Notes under the pieces: model-generated | Databases searched by the model: none | Told to the model about the DNA's origin: nothing | Seen by the model: only the letters and a program-made list of their open reading frames with translations | Part shown: in pieces, positions 15,787 to 22,950 of the stretch | Layout: every line of letters starts with the position of its first letter | How positions within the stretch are numbered: position 1 is the first letter of the stretch | DNA from: VGBV01 sp963780395 | Lineage (GTDB): Bacteria > Actinomycetota > Thermoleophilia > Solirubrobacterales > 70-9 | Direction: 5' to 3' | NCBI GenBank assembly: GCA_963780395.1 | Contig: CAWABY010000013.1 | Coordinates: forward strand, 62,001-126,000 | DNA: 64,000 nt | Translations under genes and position numbers: made by a program

Positions 15787-16110
15787 TCAGGCGACCGGTC
15801 GCGGGTCCTGATCGGTCGAGCCGGCCACCAGGTCGAGGTGCTCGGGGTGCTCACGGATGTAGTCGGCGATGAACTCGCACCGGGCCTCAACCGTCCGGCC
15901 CTGAGCGCGCACGTCTTGCAATGCCGCGTCGGCGAGCCGTTGACCGAGGCCTTTGCCCCGATGAAGCGGATCGACCTGGGTGTCGAAGAGGACTTGGCGG
16001 TCGCCATCAACGCGATAGTTCGCAAAACCGGCCACCTGCCCGTCAACGCGGATCTCATAGCGGCACTTCGCGAGGTTGTCTGTGACAGCGGTGCGAGCTC
16101 GGTTTGGCAT
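15787..16110 (-). CDS. GNAT-family N-acetyltransferase (YidJ/COG2388-like)
   Basis: 107 aa from ATG 16110 (MPNRARTAVTDNLAKCRYEI). Contains VDGQVAGFANYRVDGDRQVL, FDTQVDPLHRGKGLGQRLAD (the acetyl-CoA pyrophosphate loop RGKGLGQ) and CEFIADYIREHPEHLDLV, the signature of the short single-domain GNAT group. Box e and GACTAT upstream fit this start, although the frame stays open into the SemiSWEET gene upstream. Confidence 0.85.
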   Translation of the reverse strand: MPNRARTAVTDNLAKCRYEIRVDGQVAGFANYRVDGDRQVLFDTQVDPLHRGKGLGQRLADAALQDVRAQGRTVEARCEFIADYIREHPEHLDLVAGSTDQDPRPVA

Positions 16111-16500
16111 AGACGGATAGTCGCCTGTGATGGCTCCGTCGGCTATGGGTGGTTTTTCCCCATCCCGCCGCACTCCGCCCGGGGGTGGTGGATGCAGCGC
16201 CGGCCGAACTGAGTCGTAGGCGGGGCTCCGTAGGTGGGTGGGACAGACCAGGCCGCGGTAGCGGGCGCTGTAGATGAGGATGGTCGTGATCGCGCCAATC
16301 TGGATCGCCCCGAGGGCGATGAACACCACCGCGGGCAGCAGGATCGCGTGGACCGTCATCAGAACCGAGGCGAGGAGCCAGATCGTGAATGCGCTCCGGC
16401 TGATGCCGGCCGAGCATTGCTCGCGGATCAAGTGGGTGATCTGGGGCAGGTAGGCGTAACCCGCCAGCGACGCCCCTGTGAGTCCGATCAGCTCGCTCAT
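15787..16500 (-). CDS. SemiSWEET-like PQ-loop protein, open frame running into GNAT
   Basis: From ATG 16500: MSELIGLTGASLAGYAYLPQ, PQ-loop transmembrane helix 1, SAFTIWLLASVLMTVHAIL (helix 2) and AVVFIALGAIQIGAITTILI (helix 3). This is the size of a three-helix SemiSWEET sugar transporter, which acts as a dimer. After about residue 105 there is no stop. The frame passes through box e and joins the GNAT gene in frame. The linker (RPALHPPPPGGVRRDGEKPP) is not family-like, so a lost stop codon is more likely than a designed fusion. Confidence 0.7.
   Translation of the reverse strand: MSELIGLTGASLAGYAYLPQITHLIREQCSAGISRSAFTIWLLASVLMTVHAILLPAVVFIALGAIQIGAITTILIYSARYRGLVCPTHLRSPAYDSVRPALHPPPPGGVRRDGEKPPIADGAITGDYPSMPNRARTAVTDNLAKCRYEIRVDGQVAGFANYRVDGDRQVLFDTQVDPLHRGKGLGQRLADAALQDVRAQGRTVEARCEFIADYIREHPEHLDLVAGSTDQDPRPVA
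16145..16163 (-). promoter_or_regulatory. Palindromic box e (19-bp variant)
   Basis: Minus strand ATGGGGAAAAACCACCCAT, one base longer than the others. 22 bp later is GACTAT (16122-16117), 6 nt, ATG 16110 of the GNAT gene. Confidence 0.6.
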
Positions 16501-16535
16501 TGCTGTCTTTCCGCAGCGAACGGCCCGGTCGAGCC

Positions 16536-16688
16536 CTAGCTGCGGGCGGATGCCGGGCGCCGGCGATCCACAGCGTTCGCTCGCTCGCCATCACTGGCGA
16601 CGATCGATCGCGCAACCGGCTCCGACGGCCGCCTCTGGGGCGGGCGTGGGGTCTGGTAGATGATTCCTGCTCGGGCTGCCATTGTCAT
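16536..16688 (-). CDS. Small Arg-rich protein, MTMxARAGIxYQxPR family, copy 2
   Basis: 50 aa, MTMAARAGIIYQTPRPPQRR at the start. The ATG lies 34 bp from palindrome f with GATCAT 6 nt upstream and no ribosome binding site (leaderless). Ends 35 bp before the SemiSWEET gene, probably the same operon. Paralogue of 14964-15140; both are first genes behind a palindrome box. Confidence 0.6.
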   Translation of the reverse strand: MTMAARAGIIYQTPRPPQRRPSEPVARSIVASDGERANAVDRRRPASARS

Positions 16689-16722
16689 AGCCCAATGATC
16701 GCCCCGCGCATCTCGCCTGTCG

Positions 16723-16740
16723 ATGGGGCTTTCTCCCCAT
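16723..16740 (-). promoter_or_regulatory. Palindromic box f
   Basis: Minus strand ATGGGGAGAAAGCCCCAT. 22 bp later is GATCAT (16700-16695), 6 nt, ATG 16688. Serves the small Arg-rich gene and the SemiSWEET gene. Confidence 0.65.
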
Positions 16741-16819
16741 TTGAGCGGGGACCACGACGATCCCGGCGCAAGCCAAGCCCGGCGCATGCCGCGGCCTGCG
16801 CCGGGGAGGAGAGGGGTGC

Positions 16820-16898
16820 CCTCGCGCCGAACAGCGGCGGGTCGTACTTAGGTGTACCCGGCCAGCGACGCCCCGGTGAGCCCGATCAGCTCACTCAT
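16820..16898 (-). pseudogene. Chimeric relic: SemiSWEET start joined to DoxX tail
   Basis: ATG 16898 encodes MSELIGLTGASLAGYT-stop, nearly the first 16 residues of the SemiSWEET at 16500. The next bases leftward (16849-16820) are 30 of 30 identical to the last codons of the DoxX gene (18314-18285, encoding KYDPPLFGAR). Both flanks are therefore copies of genes in this cluster, joined at 16848-16850. Recombination debris. Confidence 0.75.
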
Positions 16899-17023
16899 CG
16901 TCCGGCCCAGGCGCGCAGGTATGCCCAGCCGCCGACCGCGAGCACGGGGACGATGGAGAGCACCGCCTCCTCCAACGGAATCCCGGCGACGTGTGCGAGG
17001 ATCAGGGGGACCGCGCCGGTCAT
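16895..17023 (-). CDS. Small membrane protein, 42 aa, coupled to peroxiredoxin
   Basis: ATG 17023 overlaps the peroxiredoxin stop (ATGA), and its own TGA overlaps the relic SemiSWEET ATG (ATGA). The sequence begins MTGAVPLILAHVAGIPLEEA, followed by VLSIVPVLAVGGWAYLRAW and a basic end. One transmembrane helix preceded by an amphipathic segment. The double overlap and hydrophobic profile support translation. Function unknown. Confidence 0.7.
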   Translation of the reverse strand: MTGAVPLILAHVAGIPLEEAVLSIVPVLAVGGWAYLRAWAGR

Positions 17024-17553
17024 GACCAGACGATGCTGCAGCCGAATGGCTCGGTCCGTTGAACACTTGCGGGCCGGCCGGCGACGACGTCGGTGATCGC
17101 GTCGTCGAGGTCGTGTGTCGAGATCCGGTCGCCGAGCCGCGAGTCGTCAATGCGACCGCTGTAGGCGACCCTCAGCTCGCGGTCCAGGACGAAGGCGTGC
17201 GGGGTACAGATCGCGCCGAGCTCCTTGGCGACGGCGCCGTCGGCGTCCTTGAGGTAGGGGAAGGTGAACCGCCCCTGTGTGGAGCGACGGACCATCTCCG
17301 CGAACGTGTCCGGCGGCGAGAGGGAGGCATTGTTGGAGTTGATCGCGACCAGTTGGACTCCGCTCAGGCGCCACTTGCCCTGCAGCGCTATCAGTCGCTC
17401 CTCGTAGGCCCGCGCGGTGGGGCAGCCGTTGGAGACGAACACGACAACGGTCGCCGCGTCCCCCGCCGACGCGCGGAGGGAATGGTCGCGGCCATCCACT
17501 CCACGCAGCCGGCGGACCCATGCCTCTGGCTTGACTCTGTCCGCGCTCGGCAT
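17020..17553 (-). CDS. Thioredoxin-like/peroxiredoxin (AhpC-TSA) protein
   Basis: 177 aa from ATG 17553 with GAGGG upstream; a 19-residue longer frame would overlap the previous gene. Strand-turn motif VVVFVSNGCPTARAYEERLI carries a single conserved Cys (GCPTA). LVAINSNNASLSPPDTFAEM, the TFPYLKDADGAVAKELGAIC segment and TPHAFVLDRELRVAYSGRID are typical of the redoxin fold. A second Cys (GAICTP) could resolve the disulfide. Cytoplasmic, no signal peptide. Follows the four-helix gene by 10 nt. Confidence 0.88.
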   Translation of the reverse strand: MPSADRVKPEAWVRRLRGVDGRDHSLRASAGDAATVVVFVSNGCPTARAYEERLIALQGKWRLSGVQLVAINSNNASLSPPDTFAEMVRRSTQGRFTFPYLKDADGAVAKELGAICTPHAFVLDRELRVAYSGRIDDSRLGDRISTHDLDDAITDVVAGRPASVQRTEPFGCSIVWS

Positions 17554-17563
17554 CGGGCAGCCC

Positions 17564-18121
17564 TCAGAACTTCTCCGGGAACTGCTTAACGATGCCGGCG
17601 GCGAGCACATCGGAGACGGTCAGGATCTCGGTGAAGATCTGATCGAACGCCTCGATGTCGTCCTCCCAGCGCTGCTCCAGCCTCGCGACCGCTTCCTCCT
17701 TGGTCAGGACGAGATGCTGGTTGAGGAGGTCGACGACATCCCTTTCGGGCCAGTTCGGGTTCGCGTTGCTGAGAAACGAGGCGATCTCGGCCGCGTTCTG
17801 GTCCCACTTGCGGTCGGAGTCGGCGAACTTCTCGTCGTCGCCGCCCTTGGCGGCATCGATCAGCTCGACCGCGATCATGATGTGCTGCTTGAGCAGATCG
17901 GTGAGCCCCTCGCCGGCCTCCTCGCCGTAGAAGGGGACGATCGCGTTGCCGATGTCCTCTTGGTTCTTGAGCAGCCTCGTCGCGACCGCGTCCGCATCCG
18001 GCGAGTCTGCGATCGCGGCGACGACGTAGTCGCGCGTCCAGATCACGTGGTCGGCCCAGAGGCGGCGCAGTCCTTCCTTCAGCGAAAACTCGGACGGGCT
18101 GAGTGTGCCTGTTGCGTTCAT
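17564..18121 (-). CDS. Conserved four-helix-bundle protein, 185 aa
   Basis: ATG 18121 with AAGGAG upstream. The segments RRLWADHVIWTRDYVVAAIA, LLKQHIMIAVELIDAAKGGD, NQHLVLTKEEAVARLEQRWE and DDIEAFDQIFTEILTVSDVL suggest four long helices with recurring H, D and E that could bind metal or haem. I recognise it as a recurrent hypothetical family in soil bacteria but know no role. Directly upstream of the peroxiredoxin gene, so probably redox-related. GGTAAGA at 18200-18194 upstream is shared with two neighbours. Confidence 0.8.
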   Translation of the reverse strand: MNATGTLSPSEFSLKEGLRRLWADHVIWTRDYVVAAIADSPDADAVATRLLKNQEDIGNAIVPFYGEEAGEGLTDLLKQHIMIAVELIDAAKGGDDEKFADSDRKWDQNAAEIASFLSNANPNWPERDVVDLLNQHLVLTKEEAVARLEQRWEDDIEAFDQIFTEILTVSDVLAAGIVKQFPEKF

Positions 18122-18278
18122 GGGAGCTCCTTGGTTGTCGGTCCGCGCCGGGGAAACCGACGCTTGGGCAGTTAGCGTCGACGGGGCGGAGCGTCTTACC
18201 TCGACGCTCCCAGGTGAGCTAGCCAGCCAGTCGAAGGTCAGGCCCGGCGCGGGCTGCAGCCCGCGCCGGGGCGGGGGC

Positions 18279-18758
18279 TTAGGACCTCGCGCCGAACAGC
18301 GGCGGGTCGTACTTGCTGGCCAGTCGCGCCAGGGTCAGCGCGCCGAGCAGCAGGCCAAAGTCGCGCAGGGCGACGTCGTAGTAGCCCGAGACTGTCAGCA
18401 GGCTGAGGATGATCCCGCCGAGCCAGGCGGCGACTACATAGGCCGCATAGCGCGGCTTCAGGGCCACCGCGATGCCGGCGAGGATCTCGACCACCCCGAC
18501 CGCGTACATCGCCTCGGCGGCGGTGCCGGGGATGATGTCGTTCATCCAGGGCGCCAGGTAGATCTCCCAGTTGACCAGGACGTCGAAGAACTTGTCCAGG
18601 CCGAAGACGATCGGCAGCACCGCGAATCCGATTCGCAGCAGCCAGAACGCCTGATAGGCGGGATCGTCCTTGATTCGATCCGCGGTTGACCCGGCGCCAT
18701 TGGTGCTGGACGGGACGCGGTGGACCGACGCGCGGTCGGCAACGGTAGCCGTCGACAT
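18279..18758 (-). CDS. DoxX-like membrane protein
   Basis: 159 aa from ATG 18758 with AAGGAGG 5 nt upstream. Four predicted transmembrane helices: AFWLLRIGFAVLPIVFGLDK, AMYAVGVVEILAGIAVALK, YAAYVVAAWLGGIILSLLTV and YYDVALRDFGLLLGALTLAR. RDFGLLLGA near the end is typical of DoxX family proteins. Often found with redox-stress genes. Its last 30 bp recur in the relic at 16820-16849. Confidence 0.85.
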   Translation of the reverse strand: MSTATVADRASVHRVPSSTNGAGSTADRIKDDPAYQAFWLLRIGFAVLPIVFGLDKFFDVLVNWEIYLAPWMNDIIPGTAAEAMYAVGVVEILAGIAVALKPRYAAYVVAAWLGGIILSLLTVSGYYDVALRDFGLLLGALTLARLASKYDPPLFGARS

Positions 18759-18866
18759 CTGAACCTCCTTGGTTGGTTGATGGAAGTCCTGCATTGCCTC
18801 TTCGCGTCGGTGGGCGGGCGAGTTCTTACCTGGTAAGGCCTGCCGCGGTTGGGACGCAAACGGGAC

Positions 18867-19750
18867 ATGAGCACCACGAAGAGCACGGCTTTCGTTCTGT
18901 CAGGCGGCGCTAGCCTCGGCGCGATCCAGGCGGGGATGCTGCGGGCGCTCTATGAGCGACGGATCAGCCCGGACCTGATCGTCGGCGCCTCGATGGGGTC
19001 TGTGAACGGGGCCTTCATTGCCTCGCGACCGCAGACGCCGGCCACGGCGATGGAACTCGCCTCGGTCTGCGAGAGCTCAGCCGCGGTGAGGTCTTCCCCC
19101 TGAACCCGATCACCGGGCTGCTGGGCTTCCTGGGCACCCGCGACCACCTTGTTCCCGACCGAAGCCTGCGCAGCCTCATTCGCGAGCACATCGGTTTCGA
19201 GATGCTCGAGCAGGCCTCCATTCCCCTGCATCTGATCGGCACCGATGCGATCAGCGGACGCGAGCTGCGCCTCTCATCGGGGGACGCGATCGAGGCGGTG
19301 ATGGCGAGCGTCGCGCTTCCCGGCGTCTTCCCGCCTGTGTCCTGGCAGGGACGGGAGCTGATCGACGGAGGGGTAGCGAACAACGCCCCGATCTCCCACG
19401 CGATCGAGTTGGGAGCCGAGCGCGTCTACGTACTCCCGACGGGCAGCGCCTGCGATCTGTCCGAGCCTCCGCACGGGGCGCTCGGAATGCTCCTTCACTC
19501 TATGAGCCTGCTCGTGATGCGGCGCCTCCTGGTCGAGATCGAGCTGCTCAAGGACCGCTGCGAGCTGGTGGTCCTGCCGCCGCCCTGTCCGCTCCGCGTC
19601 TCGCCGATGGACTTCGGTCACTCCGAGGAGCTGGTCGGGCTCGGCTACGCCGGCGCGTTGCGACACCTGGCCGAGATCGAGCGCGGTGAGGCTGAACCGG
19701 CCCTTCCGATGAGCACACACGGCCGCCACAATCAGCTCATCCCGGCGTAA
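18867..19750 (+). pseudogene. Patatin-like phospholipase, single frameshift
   Basis: MSTTKSTAFVLSGGASLGAI starts at 18867, with oxyanion loop GGASLG and nucleophile GASMGSVNG. The frame is lost near 19063: SVC should read SVWRELSRGEVFPLNP, as the next frame shows, consistent with one missing G. The second half continues intact from about 19066, with HLIGTD, the catalytic Asp in LIDGGVANNAP, and ends at 19750. With the base restored the protein would be about 295 aa. Either a real frameshift or a sequencing error. Confidence 0.8.
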
Positions 19751-19780
19751 GAAACAGCCCCCAGCCGACGCATACACAAC

Positions 19781-20008
19781 GTGCGCCCTCTTGACGCAAA
19801 CAGATTCGGCACCCCAACGGCAGGCTCGGGACTCACTGAGTGGCGGCGCGGACGCCTGCTCCAAGTGGGCCTTCCCGCCGCCCTCGCCACCGCCGTCGCG
19901 GAGGACGAGCGCTACGACCTGCACGCCCTGCTCGTCCTCACCGACCGCGGCTGTGACCCCGAGCTCGCAGTCCGGATCCTCGCGCCGCTCGGCAAAGAGA
20001 CCGAGTGA
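19781..20008 (+). CDS. Conserved small protein, 75 aa
   Basis: GTG 19781. The conserved-looking part is LLQVGLPAALATAVAEDERY, then DLHALLVLTDRGCDPELAVR and ILAPL, a short helical protein known widely in actinobacteria without assigned function. Its TGA overlaps the sigma factor ATG by one base (TGATG), so it is cotranscribed with the sigma/anti-sigma pair. Confidence 0.7.
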   Translation: MRPLDANRFGTPTAGSGLTEWRRGRLLQVGLPAALATAVAEDERYDLHALLVLTDRGCDPELAVRILAPLGKETE

Positions 20009-20730
20009 TGCTGACTGCGAAGGAGAGGCCGAGCAGCGACCGCCCCGAAGGCGGGACAATGCAGAACATGGATTCGACGAGTCCGCCTCGATCGACTCCA
20101 GGCCTCGACGACGAGTCACGCGCCTGGCTGACCGATCTGCGCGGCGAGGGGCAGCTGCGCCAGCAAGCCACGGCGCGGCTGCACGAGCTCCTTCTGCGTG
20201 CCGCACGTTTTGAGGTGAATCGGCGCAGGGCCTCGATGCCGCACCTGCGCGGCGGTGATTTCGACGATCTGGCCCACCAGGCCGCCGACGACGCCCTGAT
20301 GGCGATCCTCTCCAAGCTCGACGACTTTCGAGGAGACAGCCGCTTCACCACCTGGGCCTACAAGTTCGCGCTGCTCGAGGCCGCCGTGAAACTGCGCCGG
20401 CGCGCCTGGCAGGGCCGCGAGTTGCCGGTCGAGCCAGAGCATTGGTCGGTGATGGCTGATTCCGCTCCCTCGCCCGCGGCGAATGCGGAGCAGCGCGAGC
20501 TCCTGGAGCAGATCCAGGAGACGATCAAGGCGGAACTCTCGCCCCACCAGCGGGAGGTGCTGCTGGCGGTCGCGGTCAACGGCGTGCCCATCGACGTCAT
20601 GGCGGAGCGGCTCAACACGACTCGCGGCGCCCTCTACAAGACGGTTCACGATGCCCGCAAGAAGCTCCGCGCCGGGCTAGAGGGCGCCGGTTTCGAACTG
20701 GAGTCCCGAGAGGAGGCAGCAACACCATGA
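20008..20730 (+). CDS. ECF-type RNA polymerase sigma factor
   Basis: 240 aa from ATG 20008; the ATG at 20059 is also possible. Region 2: ARLHELLLRAARFEVNRRRA, DLAHQAADDALMAILSKLDD, FRGDSRFTTWAYKFALLEAA. Region 4: LSPHQREVLLAVAVNGVPID, VMAERLNTTRGALYKTVHDA. The extended N-terminus and two separated regions without region 3 are typical of extracytoplasmic-function sigma factors. Followed by its anti-sigma partner with an ATGA overlap. Confidence 0.92.
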   Translation: MLTAKERPSSDRPEGGTMQNMDSTSPPRSTPGLDDESRAWLTDLRGEGQLRQQATARLHELLLRAARFEVNRRRASMPHLRGGDFDDLAHQAADDALMAILSKLDDFRGDSRFTTWAYKFALLEAAVKLRRRAWQGRELPVEPEHWSVMADSAPSPAANAEQRELLEQIQETIKAELSPHQREVLLAVAVNGVPIDVMAERLNTTRGALYKTVHDARKKLRAGLEGAGFELESREEAATP

Positions 20731-20975
20731 ACAGCAACGAGAATGAGCGCGAGGTGCTCGCCCGCCTCTTGGGGCCCGGACGCCCCGAGCTGACCTGCGA
20801 GCAGTGCTTCGAGGAGCTTGATCGCTATGTGGAGTTCGAGGTCGCAGGCGCAGACGCCGCGTCCAAGATCCCGGGGATGCAGGCTCACCTGGAGGGCTGC
20901 CCCGCCTGCGCTGAGGACTACGAGAGCCTCAAGGACCTGGTCATCAGCATCAGGCCACCGGCTGAGACGGCATAG
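20727..20975 (+). CDS. Zinc-binding anti-sigma factor (ZAS-like)
   Basis: 82 aa. CEQCFEELDRYVEFE and then MQAHLEGCPACAEDYESL give the HxxxCxxC zinc-binding signature. There is no transmembrane helix, so it resembles the soluble redox-sensing RsrA type: oxidation would release zinc and the sigma factor. The start overlaps the sigma stop by 4 nt. Confidence 0.88.
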   Translation: MNSNENEREVLARLLGPGRPELTCEQCFEELDRYVEFEVAGADAASKIPGMQAHLEGCPACAEDYESLKDLVISIRPPAETA

Positions 20976-21065
20976 CGCCCGACGGCAGCAGAAAACCGTT
21001 TCGGACAGTCCTTCGTCGGGTCGGCGGCTACTCGGCGCGGCTGCGGCGGATAGCCTCAGTGACCG

Positions 21066-22298
21066 ATGAGCGAGTCGATCGCCGTCCCCTCCGGAAGCCG
21101 GGTCCACGTCATTGGCGCGGGACCTGTCGGCCTCATGCTGGCCGCGCTGCTGCAGCAGCTGGAGGGCCTGCCGGTCAGCCTCTACGAGAAGCGCCACGGG
21201 TACACGCGCACCCGGATGGTCCAGCTCGCGCCCTACCTCGTGGCGGACTCGGTCGAGGCCTACAGCGCTGACTACATCGATGGAGACACCGTCGTCGCAG
21301 TCTTTGATCCGGCGGAGCTTGACCAGGGTCTCGCGTTCCGGCAGTCCATCTCCCCGGAGCTCATGGCGCTCCTTCGGGACTGGGAACGGGGGTTCTGCCC
21401 GCTGAACGAGATCGAGGTCGCCCTCAGCGACCTGATCGGTTCGAGCGGCTCGAACGGGGTGCAGCGCACCGAGATCGAGGTGACCGCCGAGGACGCGAAG
21501 TCGATGATCGAGCCCGGTGACGTGCTGGTCGACTGCACCGGCAGCAACTCGCTGCTCCGAGACCATCTGGCGCCGGGCTCTGGCGACGGGGTGGGGGTCG
21601 AGGGCGCGAACACTCTGGAGATCCCGCTGGAGTACGCGCTGGTGATCACATTCCTGTACAGCCAGACCTACGAATGCAACGAGTACTGCAAGTACTACAA
21701 GAACGCCGAGAACCCGGACTACAAGTTCATTCCGTTCGTCCACCGCACCCACTACGACGGCAGCGTCACCCACGTGACGGGGATCGTCCACATCACGCCC
21801 GAGGACTACGAGGCGATGCCGTCCCGGTTCGACGGGGAGTGGCTCCGGGACAACCATCCGGAGATCGCGGTATCGATGGACCGGTTCATCGAGAAGATCA
21901 AGCAGGAATCCAACGGTGAGCTGGTCGGCGACCTGTCGATCGTGCGGATACCACTCAACGTCTATCGAGCCCGCAACGCGACCAACCGGGCGTGGTGCAG
22001 AACGGGCCCCGCCGATGACCCATTCGCGAGCTCACTCGTCCTTCTGGCCGGCGATTCGGCGATCGGCTCTCCGTACTTCCAGTCGATCTCGCTCGGCTTC
22101 GAGTGCGCGATGTTCCTGGCCGGCCTGATCGCCCAGCGCGACCTGACGGTCGACGAGATGCTCGAACGCTACGAGCTCTTCATCTACAAGCAGTGGCTTC
22201 GCGTCTACATGCGCAGCAAGATGATCTTCCACAACAAGCAGCTGCTCGAGACCATCGACGACCGATACGCCCTCCTCGACAAGCTGCGCATCTACTGA
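21066..22298 (+). CDS. FAD-dependent oxidoreductase, aromatic-hydroxylase fold
   Basis: 410 aa. The N-terminal Rossmann motif is VHVIGAGPVGLMLAALLQQL, followed by LYEKRHGY. The C-terminal FAD pyrophosphate motif LLAGDSAIGSPYFQSISLGF replaces the usual GDAAH, so His is absent. The middle (YECNEYCKYYKNAENPDYKF) is unusual. Likely a class A flavin monooxygenase-like enzyme of unknown substrate. TAGCCT lies 9 nt before the ATG. The PaiB-like gene follows 16 nt later, suggesting an operon. Confidence 0.8.
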   Translation: MSESIAVPSGSRVHVIGAGPVGLMLAALLQQLEGLPVSLYEKRHGYTRTRMVQLAPYLVADSVEAYSADYIDGDTVVAVFDPAELDQGLAFRQSISPELMALLRDWERGFCPLNEIEVALSDLIGSSGSNGVQRTEIEVTAEDAKSMIEPGDVLVDCTGSNSLLRDHLAPGSGDGVGVEGANTLEIPLEYALVITFLYSQTYECNEYCKYYKNAENPDYKFIPFVHRTHYDGSVTHVTGIVHITPEDYEAMPSRFDGEWLRDNHPEIAVSMDRFIEKIKQESNGELVGDLSIVRIPLNVYRARNATNRAWCRTGPADDPFASSLVLLAGDSAIGSPYFQSISLGFECAMFLAGLIAQRDLTVDEMLERYELFIYKQWLRVYMRSKMIFHNKQLLETIDDRYALLDKLRIY

Positions 22299-22314
22299 TC
22301 GGGATGCGACGGAG

Positions 22315-22944
22315 ATGAGAACGAACCCTTACTACGTGCTCGAGGACAAGGGGGTCGTCAAGAGGCTGATCCGCGAGAACCCCTGGGCCACACTCGTCTC
22401 CAACGCCTCGACGGGGCTGGTCGCCTCCCACTACCCGATCCTGCTCGAGGAGGACCGCGACGAGCTCTCGATCGTCACCCACGTCGGCCGTCCCGACGAG
22501 AAGGTGCACGAGCTCGGTGAGCACGAGCTGCTGATGATCGTGCAGGGCCCGCACGGCTACATCTCGTCGAGCTGGTACGGCGAGTTCGTCGAGGTGCCGA
22601 CCTGGAACTTCATCGTCGCCCACCTCTCGGGGGTGCCCGAGCTCCTGGACCACGAGGAGAACTTCGAGGTGCTGACGCGGCTGGTGGACAACTTCGAGGA
22701 CCGGGTGGCGGCCCCACGCCCGCTGTACGGGACGCCGGAGGACGCCGAGAACGCTCGCCGGGACAGCCGTGGCACGGTCGGCCTACGCCTGGCCCCGAAG
22801 CGGATCGTGGCCAAGCGAAAGATGAGCCAGAACCACTCGCCTGAGATCGTCAGCTCGGTGATGGGCGAGCTCGAGGGCGACGGCCCCTACGCCAATCCCG
22901 CGCTGGCGCGGGAGATGAGGCTGGTTCACGACGGCGACGAGTAG
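22315..22944 (+). CDS. PaiB-family FMN-binding protein
   Basis: 209 aa, ACGGAG before the ATG. NPYYVLEDKGVVKRLIRENP, WATLVSNASTGLVASHYPIL, THVGRPDEKVHELGEHELLM, IVQGPHGYISSSWYGEF and VPTWNFIVAHLSG match the PaiB split-barrel fold, with W-Y and PTWN motifs typical of the family. Members bind flavin and have been linked to sporulation or protease control in Bacillus. The partner is probably the preceding flavoprotein. Confidence 0.9.
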   Translation: MRTNPYYVLEDKGVVKRLIRENPWATLVSNASTGLVASHYPILLEEDRDELSIVTHVGRPDEKVHELGEHELLMIVQGPHGYISSSWYGEFVEVPTWNFIVAHLSGVPELLDHEENFEVLTRLVDNFEDRVAAPRPLYGTPEDAENARRDSRGTVGLRLAPKRIVAKRKMSQNHSPEIVSSVMGELEGDGPYANPALAREMRLVHDGDE

Positions 22945-22950
22945 CTGTGG

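Noticed and set aside
16848..17150. 100-codon minus-strand frame covering the 42-aa gene region
   Set aside because: Its N-terminal two thirds are a shadow of the peroxiredoxin gene and its end is the relic SemiSWEET start; the overlapping 42-aa frame fits the operon better.
19274..20206. 310-codon minus-strand frame opposite patatin and the sigma factor
   Set aside because: No ribosome binding site or motifs; both opposite-strand genes have family signatures.
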